This document shows positions 5,905-8,870 of a stretch of 8,870 nt of DNA, in pieces (positions within the stretch are counted from its first letter, which is position 1; each line of letters begins with the position of its first letter). The DNA comes from Pyrinomonadaceae bacterium. GTDB taxonomy: Bacteria > Acidobacteriota > Blastocatellia > Pyrinomonadales > Pyrinomonadaceae. The DNA lies in assembly GCA_018060305.1 (NCBI GenBank), contig JAGOWF010000102.1, positions 1-8,870 on the forward strand, written 5' to 3'. The position numbers were made by a program, and so were the translations under genes. Under the pieces are notes generated by a model. The model was given only the letters and a program-made list of their open reading frames with translations, was not told the origin of the DNA and ran no database searches.

Positions 5905-7826
5905 TTCTTATTTGTCTTGACCCGCTTTGCATTGGTCGGCACGTTGTCAACGATCTCTGTCCCTGGTGCAGTGGCAGGCATATTCAGTCGGTTGATGACC
6001 ATCTGCTGTCCAAAACTTACGATGTTGCCAAAAAACCAGTATAGCAAAAGGCCCGATGGAGCCGTCCACATCACCCACAACATCATCGCCGGCATAAGCC
6101 AAGTCATCATCTTCTGCTGCATCTGCTGCTCAGGCGTGACAGCGGCCGCTGTCGGGGTAAACTTCATCGCCAGGATCATCGATATCGCAAAGCCAAACTC
6201 GAGGATATGCCATGGATCGGCCGCCGATAGGTCGGGAAGCCAAAGGAACGTCGCCTGGCGTGCGTCGAGGGCAATCGTGATAGCGGTGTAAAAGGCGATC
6301 AGCAGCGGGAACTGGAGCAGCATCGGCAGGCACCCGCCGATAGGCAGAGCGTCCTTGGTCATCTTGAGCTGCTCCATCTGGAGAGCTCGCATGCGGGCGT
6401 CGTCGTTGGGGATGCCCTTCTTTTGAAGGTCCTTGATCTTGTCCTGGATCTCCTTCATCTTCGGCGCGTTGCTCGACGCCTTTTTGAAAGACTTTGACTG
6501 CTTCCACCTCAACGGGAACAGCAGCATATAGAAGAAGAACGTAAAGACTATGATCGCGAGCCCGTAGCTATGCGTTACGACATTAACGTAATGCAGCGCA
6601 TATAGGATCGGGATCGAGAGCGGCTTGGTCAACCAGCGCAGCCACCAGTAGTTGCTGAAGTTGATGAGGTTGACGATCGAGACAGTTCGCCCGTCGGCCG
6701 GCTTTATCGCGTCGCCAAGTTCCGAAAGCAGGAAGTAGTCCTTAGGCCCGGTAAAAACTTTCGTTACGGCGCCGTCGCCGGCGATCGGCATAAATGCCGT
6801 TACGAGATGCCGCGTCTCGGTCGTTGTCGGGCTGCGTGTGATCCAGCTAAAGATGCTATGGTAAACCGGCTCGATCTTGACGTCGTATTTCGATGCGCGA
6901 TAATCGGCGCCCTGCACCGGAGATGCCGGGATGGCCGCCATCGCAAAATACGCATCGCCCATCGCGACCCAATCTATCGGCCCTTTATCGCTGAGGCTTG
7001 ACTGCCCGTTTGCTTCATAAGTGAACGAGTAGTTGCCCAAATGCCTGGATATGTCGCCGTTAACCGCAGCCACGGCCTCAGATTCTGTGTGATAGAACGT
7101 ATGATAATTGATCGCGTGGTCGCCGATGCTGGCACCGATGGCAAGTTTTGTTTCGGGGATCGGCTGGCCGTTCTGTTTTGCGGTAATGGCGAGATCGGCG
7201 ACGTAGCTGTCAGCACGAAAAACGAACGACTTTTTGATCTCGACACCGTCATCGCCAACCAGCGAAAATTCGACCGTGCGTTCCTCGCCTCCGGAAAGCG
7301 TTATTTCCGGCTCGGCAACTGACACCTGGTAGTTCCGCTCATTGACGATCGAGGTCAGGTTAGCGTCCTTAGTGACCAGCCTGAACGGGACCTCTCGCGG
7401 GCTCTGCTCGAGCGCTTTTTGCGAGATCAGTTGCAGCGGCTTCCGATTTGACGCCGTCGAGCCATCGGCATAAACCGCGTACTCGCCCTTTGACGACTTG
7501 TTCTTGAGAATGATCCAGCTCGTCGCGACCGCACCTTTGGAATCGAGCGTCACCTCATAAAGTGGCGACTTGATCGTGATCGTTCGGTTTGGCGTCGTAT
7601 CGGGCGTAACCGCGGCATTGTCGGGTTGGGGCGTCGCTGTCGGCTGGACTGAGGGTGACGGCGCTGAATTGCTGTTCGCGGCGGTGTTTGCTGCTGTGTC
7701 CGAGTTTGAGTTCGCGGGTGGTGTCTTGGGTGCAAAAAGATACGACCAGCCGAAGAGGATCACCATCGACAGGACGGCGGCGATCAGGAAGCGCGATTGA
7801 TTGCCCGATTTACTATTGTTGTCCAT
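5901..7826 (-). CDS. yidC: Membrane protein insertase YidC
   Basis: This inner-membrane insertase works alone or with SecYEG to insert and fold membrane proteins. From the ATG at 7826 the product has 641 residues, typical of Gram-negative YidC. It has TM1 at about 12-31, a proline/alanine/asparagine-rich linker (about 34-80) and a large periplasmic beta-domain (about 81-375). The conserved insertase core follows: TM2 about 420-438, a basic cytoplasmic coiled region about 440-490, GGCLPMLLQFPLLIAFY (497-513), then further TM segments at about 543-557, 574-590 and 592-608. The tail is basic (RVKTNKK). A longer reading from 7949 would overlap yidD and lacks support; the chosen start forms a TAATG junction with the yidD stop. 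The usual basic groove residue in TM2 is replaced by Y433, with R440 nearby. Confidence 0.97.
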   Translation of the reverse strand: MDNNSKSGNQSRFLIAAVLSMVILFGWSYLFAPKTPPANSNSDTAANTAANSNSAPSPSVQPTATPQPDNAAVTPDTTPNRTITIKSPLYEVTLDSKGAVATSWIILKNKSSKGEYAVYADGSTASNRKPLQLISQKALEQSPREVPFRLVTKDANLTSIVNERNYQVSVAEPEITLSGGEERTVEFSLVGDDGVEIKKSFVFRADSYVADLAITAKQNGQPIPETKLAIGASIGDHAINYHTFYHTESEAVAAVNGDISRHLGNYSFTYEANGQSSLSDKGPIDWVAMGDAYFAMAAIPASPVQGADYRASKYDVKIEPVYHSIFSWITRSPTTTETRHLVTAFMPIAGDGAVTKVFTGPKDYFLLSELGDAIKPADGRTVSIVNLINFSNYWWLRWLTKPLSIPILYALHYVNVVTHSYGLAIIVFTFFFYMLLFPLRWKQSKSFKKASSNAPKMKEIQDKIKDLQKKGIPNDDARMRALQMEQLKMTKDALPIGGCLPMLLQFPLLIAFYTAITIALDARQATFLWLPDLSAADPWHILEFGFAISMILAMKFTPTAAAVTPEQQMQQKMMTWLMPAMMLWVMWTAPSGLLLYWFFGNIVSFGQQMVINRLNMPATAPGTEIVDNVPTNAKRVKTNKK

Positions 7827-8035
7827 TACTTGACCGGATCGTGACCGCCCTCGCAGAACGGCTGACATCTGAGCAGCCGCCTGAGGCCCATCCAAATTCC
7901 ATTGATCGCACCGTACTTCTCGATCGCCTGATGCGTATATTCCGAACACGTCGGCTCAAACCGGCACGCAGGCGGCAGGAACGGCGAGACGGCCGCCTTG
8001 TAAACACCCAAAATGTCGATAACCAAAAACTTCAT
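7826..8035 (-). CDS. yidD: Membrane protein insertion efficiency factor YidD
   Basis: This is a small membrane-associated protein thought to help YidC-dependent insertion. The 69-residue product shows the whole family pattern: an amphipathic start (VIDILGVYKAAVSP), CRFEPTCSEYTHQAI (24-38), RLLRCQPFCEGGHDPV near the C-terminus, and the expected cysteines. The ATG at 8035 is preferred over an adjacent TTG at 8038. The stop overlaps the yidC ATG by one base (TAATG), so translation is probably coupled. A long inverted repeat ends only 9 nt upstream of the start, leaving little room for a ribosome binding site; no good Shine-Dalgarno sequence is visible. Confidence 0.95.
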   Translation of the reverse strand: MKFLVIDILGVYKAAVSPFLPPACRFEPTCSEYTHQAIEKYGAINGIWMGLRRLLRCQPFCEGGHDPVK

Positions 8036-8044
8036 CAAATAATT

Positions 8045-8116
8045 GCCACAGAGATCACAGAGAACACTGAGAAAAAGGGTTCAACTATTCTCAGTCTTCT
8101 CTGTGTTCTCTGTGGC
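8045..8116. repeat. Long inverted repeat of CACAGAG-type elements
   Basis: Two 29-bp arms (8045-8073 and 8088-8116) are reverse complements with two mismatches, separated by a 14-nt loop (8074-8087). In RNA this gives a long, stable hairpin. The right arm encodes the last residues of RnpA (ATENTEKTENS). The rnpA stop codon (8083-8081) lies in the loop, and the left arm fills the rnpA-yidD spacer. The arms match the single copy at 5382-5410 in type. No T run follows, so it is not a standard terminator. It may act as an RNA processing or stability site, or be a miniature mobile repeat. Confidence 0.85.
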
Positions 8117-8617
8117 TAATCTCTTCACGATCTGTTTGAATTCGGCAAGCGGCTTGTCGAGCTTTGTGTCCAGCAAGCGGCGGCGGGCGTTCAGCACCCA
8201 ATCATAACGCTGCTCGACGGCCTCTAGTTCCGCGCGGCTCAGCCTAAAGCTCTCCCTGAGCAGACGCTTGCATCGATTGCGTTCGTGCGATTTGCCGATC
8301 GCCTTTTTTGTCGCCGTCACGCCGACGCGGTGCCGGGCATGTATTGACGGCAAAACAAAGACCGTCATAAAACGGCCTTCGATGCGCTTTCCTTGTTCGT
8401 AAACGCGAAGAAACTCGGCCCTTTTCAGGATCCGAGCGTCTTTCGGCAGATCCAGCCCTAATAGTGCTCGACCGTCAATCGCTTGCGCCCCTTCGCGCGT
8501 CTGCGGGCCAGCACGGCGCGTCCGTTCTTGGTCGCCATCCTCGCCCTGAAGCCGTGCTTTTTTGCGCGGCGGCGGTTGTTTGGTTGAAACGTTCTCTTCG
8601 GCATAATCGCTCTCCAT
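8081..8617 (-). CDS. rnpA: Ribonuclease P protein component, N-terminally extended and overlapping rpmH
   Basis: RnpA is the protein subunit of RNase P; it binds the 5' leader of pre-tRNA and supports the catalytic RNA. The conserved core begins near residue 55: LPKDARILKRAEFLRVYEQG (58-77), GRFMTVFVLPS (81-91), and the RNR helix HERNRCKRLLRESFR (111-125). A usual RnpA has about 110-130 residues; here, from the ATG at 8617, it has 178. Between that ATG and M84, which lies inside the core, there is no in-frame ATG, GTG or TTG, and the frame stays open across all of rpmH. The start is therefore chosen at 8617, with GGGTGG about 7 nt upstream as a weak Shine-Dalgarno; a TTG at 8620 is possible. 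The extension is charged, rich in R, E, P and Q, and probably disordered. A start at a rare codon such as CTG after rpmH cannot be excluded. The C-terminal 11 residues come from an intergenic repeat. Confidence 0.9.
   Translation of the reverse strand: MESDYAEENVSTKQPPPRKKARLQGEDGDQERTRRAGPQTREGAQAIDGRALLGLDLPKDARILKRAEFLRVYEQGKRIEGRFMTVFVLPSIHARHRVGVTATKKAIGKSHERNRCKRLLRESFRLSRAELEAVEQRYDWVLNARRRLLDTKLDKPLAEFKQIVKRLATENTEKTENS
8458..8604 (-). CDS. rpmH: 50S ribosomal protein L34
   Basis: This 48-residue, very basic protein of the large ribosomal subunit begins MPKRTFQPNNRRRAKKHGF and continues RARMATKNGRAVLARRRAKG, then RKRLTVEHY, an almost textbook L34. The gene is completely contained within rnpA in another frame (rnpA codons 5 to 54). 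A good Shine-Dalgarno, GGAGA, lies 6 nt upstream of the ATG and is itself part of the first rnpA codons. L34 is normally made in far larger amounts than RnpA. The strong site for rpmH and weak one for rnpA fit that need. Confidence 0.98.
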   Translation of the reverse strand: MPKRTFQPNNRRRAKKHGFRARMATKNGRAVLARRRAKGRKRLTVEHY

Positions 8618-8647
8618 CAAGTATCCACCCGATGAGTGAAAACCTTG

Positions 8648-8677
8648 AGTTTACGCGCGCAACTTCCGAATTGTCAA
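8648..8677 (-). promoter_or_regulatory. Sigma70-like promoter for the rpmH-rnpA operon
   Basis: On the minus strand TTGACA (plus-strand 8672-8677) is followed after 18 nt by TAAACT (plus-strand 8648-8653), which matches the -10 consensus at 4 of 6 positions. Transcription would begin near 8641, leaving a leader of about 24 nt before the rnpA ATG and 37 nt before rpmH. An A/T-rich stretch just upstream (8678-8697) could act as an UP-like element. The assignment is by inspection only. Confidence 0.6.
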
Positions 8678-8697
8678 AGAAAAGCGACGATTTGTTA

Positions 8698-8747
8698 GAA
8701 CTCCGTAAGAATGTCCTAGTTTGAACTCTTTAGAAATGTCCTGGTTT
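8698..8747 (+). repeat. Two tandem 25-bp repeats at probable IS left end
   Basis: The units 8698-8722 and 8723-8747 agree at about 21 of 25 positions. Both carry the core AATGTCCT(A/G)GTTTGAA (8710-8725 and 8735-8750). They lie just before a transposase-like reading frame and probably represent the end of the element with transposase binding sites. The outer boundary of the element and any target duplication cannot be fixed, because the other end is not in the window. Confidence 0.55.
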
Positions 8748-8783
8748 GAAAAAGCCTAAGATAGCCCGCAAAGGGGGTGATGG

Positions 8784-8870
8784 ATGGGCGAGAGAGGGAC
8801 AATTTTAATGAGCAGAAAAGAGAGGGAGTCGTTAGTGGTAATGGAGCGAGTGGTGCGTGGGGAGATGAAG
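8784..8870 (+). CDS. Probable IS transposase, N-terminal fragment (ISNCY-like)
   Basis: The frame is open from the ATG at 8784 to the right edge (29 codons) and includes MSRKERESLVVMERVVRGEM. This resembles the N-terminus of ISNCY (IS1202/ISDol1-type) transposases, where a short SxKER-like start precedes a helix-turn-helix DNA-binding region. A strong Shine-Dalgarno (AAGGGGGTGAT, 8771-8781) precedes the ATG at 8784; an ATG at 8808 is the alternative start. Only a fragment is visible, so the family call relies on a short resemblance. Another frame (ATG at 8780) is also open over this span but looks unlike any protein I know. Confidence 0.55.
   Translation, partial: MGERGTILMSRKERESLVVMERVVRGEMK

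Noticed and set aside
7827..7949. A 41-residue N-terminal extension of YidC from an upstream ATG
   Set aside because: It would overlap most of yidD, shows no signal or membrane character, and the MDNN start forms a tight TAATG junction with the yidD stop.
8045..8116. Long inverted repeat as a CRISPR unit or an intrinsic terminator
   Set aside because: There is no regular repeat-spacer series and no T run. The arms are interspersed repeat copies in opposite orientation.
7655..8119. A 154-codon plus-strand open frame ending TEITENTEKKGSTILSLLCVLCG
   Set aside because: It is antisense to yidD and the yidC start. The ending is the typical false translation of the CACAGAG-type inverted repeat.
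8081..8368. RnpA beginning at M84, the first in-frame Met after rpmH
   Set aside because: It would remove the conserved LKRAEFLRVYEQGKR segment of the RnpA core.
8621..8630. GTATCCACC as a DnaA box
   Set aside because: It matches TTATCCACA at only 7 of 9 positions and stands alone, with no cluster of boxes or A/T-rich unwinding element.

Overview
This window is a bacterial chromosome segment with almost all genes on the minus strand. In the order of transcription they are rpmH / rnpA - yidD - yidC - jag (khpB) - mnmE - (an alpha-amino-acid ester hydrolase-like gene) - mnmG - parA (first codons only). This is the conserved block usually found close to a bacterial replication origin. dnaA itself and an origin are not visible. 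The base composition, the Gram-negative type YidC with a large periplasmic domain, and the imperfect CCACAGAGAACACAGAG-type intergenic repeats suggest a Gram-negative soil or water bacterium. Acidobacteriota (Blastocatellia/Pyrinomonadaceae-like) is my best guess, but it is an inference and not proven by the window.

Right end (about 8698-8870): the beginning of an insertion sequence on the plus strand. It has two tandem 25-bp repeat units followed by the first 29 codons of a probable ISNCY-like transposase, cut by the window edge. Facing it on the minus strand is a sigma70-like promoter (8648-8677) that should drive the whole block.

Ribosome/RNase P region (8081-8617): the L34 gene rpmH lies entirely inside the rnpA reading frame, in another frame. 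The only ordinary start codon for rnpA upstream of its conserved core is 13 nt upstream of the rpmH start, so RnpA should carry an N-terminal extension of about 54 residues. Such nesting is known from Thermus. Its presence here is the most striking feature of the window. The 3' end of rnpA is also written into one arm of a long inverted repeat (8045-8116) that reaches to just before yidD.

Membrane insertion region (5455-8035): yidD, yidC and jag are tightly packed (TAATG junction and ATGA overlap), pointing to translational coupling. Jag has a degenerate KH loop, and YidC lacks the usual basic residue at the canonical groove position.

tRNA modification region (144-5370): mnmE and mnmG, the two partners that make the (c)mnm5 modification of U34 in certain tRNAs, are both complete. 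They are separated by a secreted serine hydrolase whose catalytic triad and carboxylate cluster match alpha-amino-acid ester hydrolases. Before parA there is a short spacer with a perfect 22-bp palindrome centred on CACGTG, which resembles a parS site. The reading of the left edge as parA rests on 17 codons that include a deviant Walker A motif.
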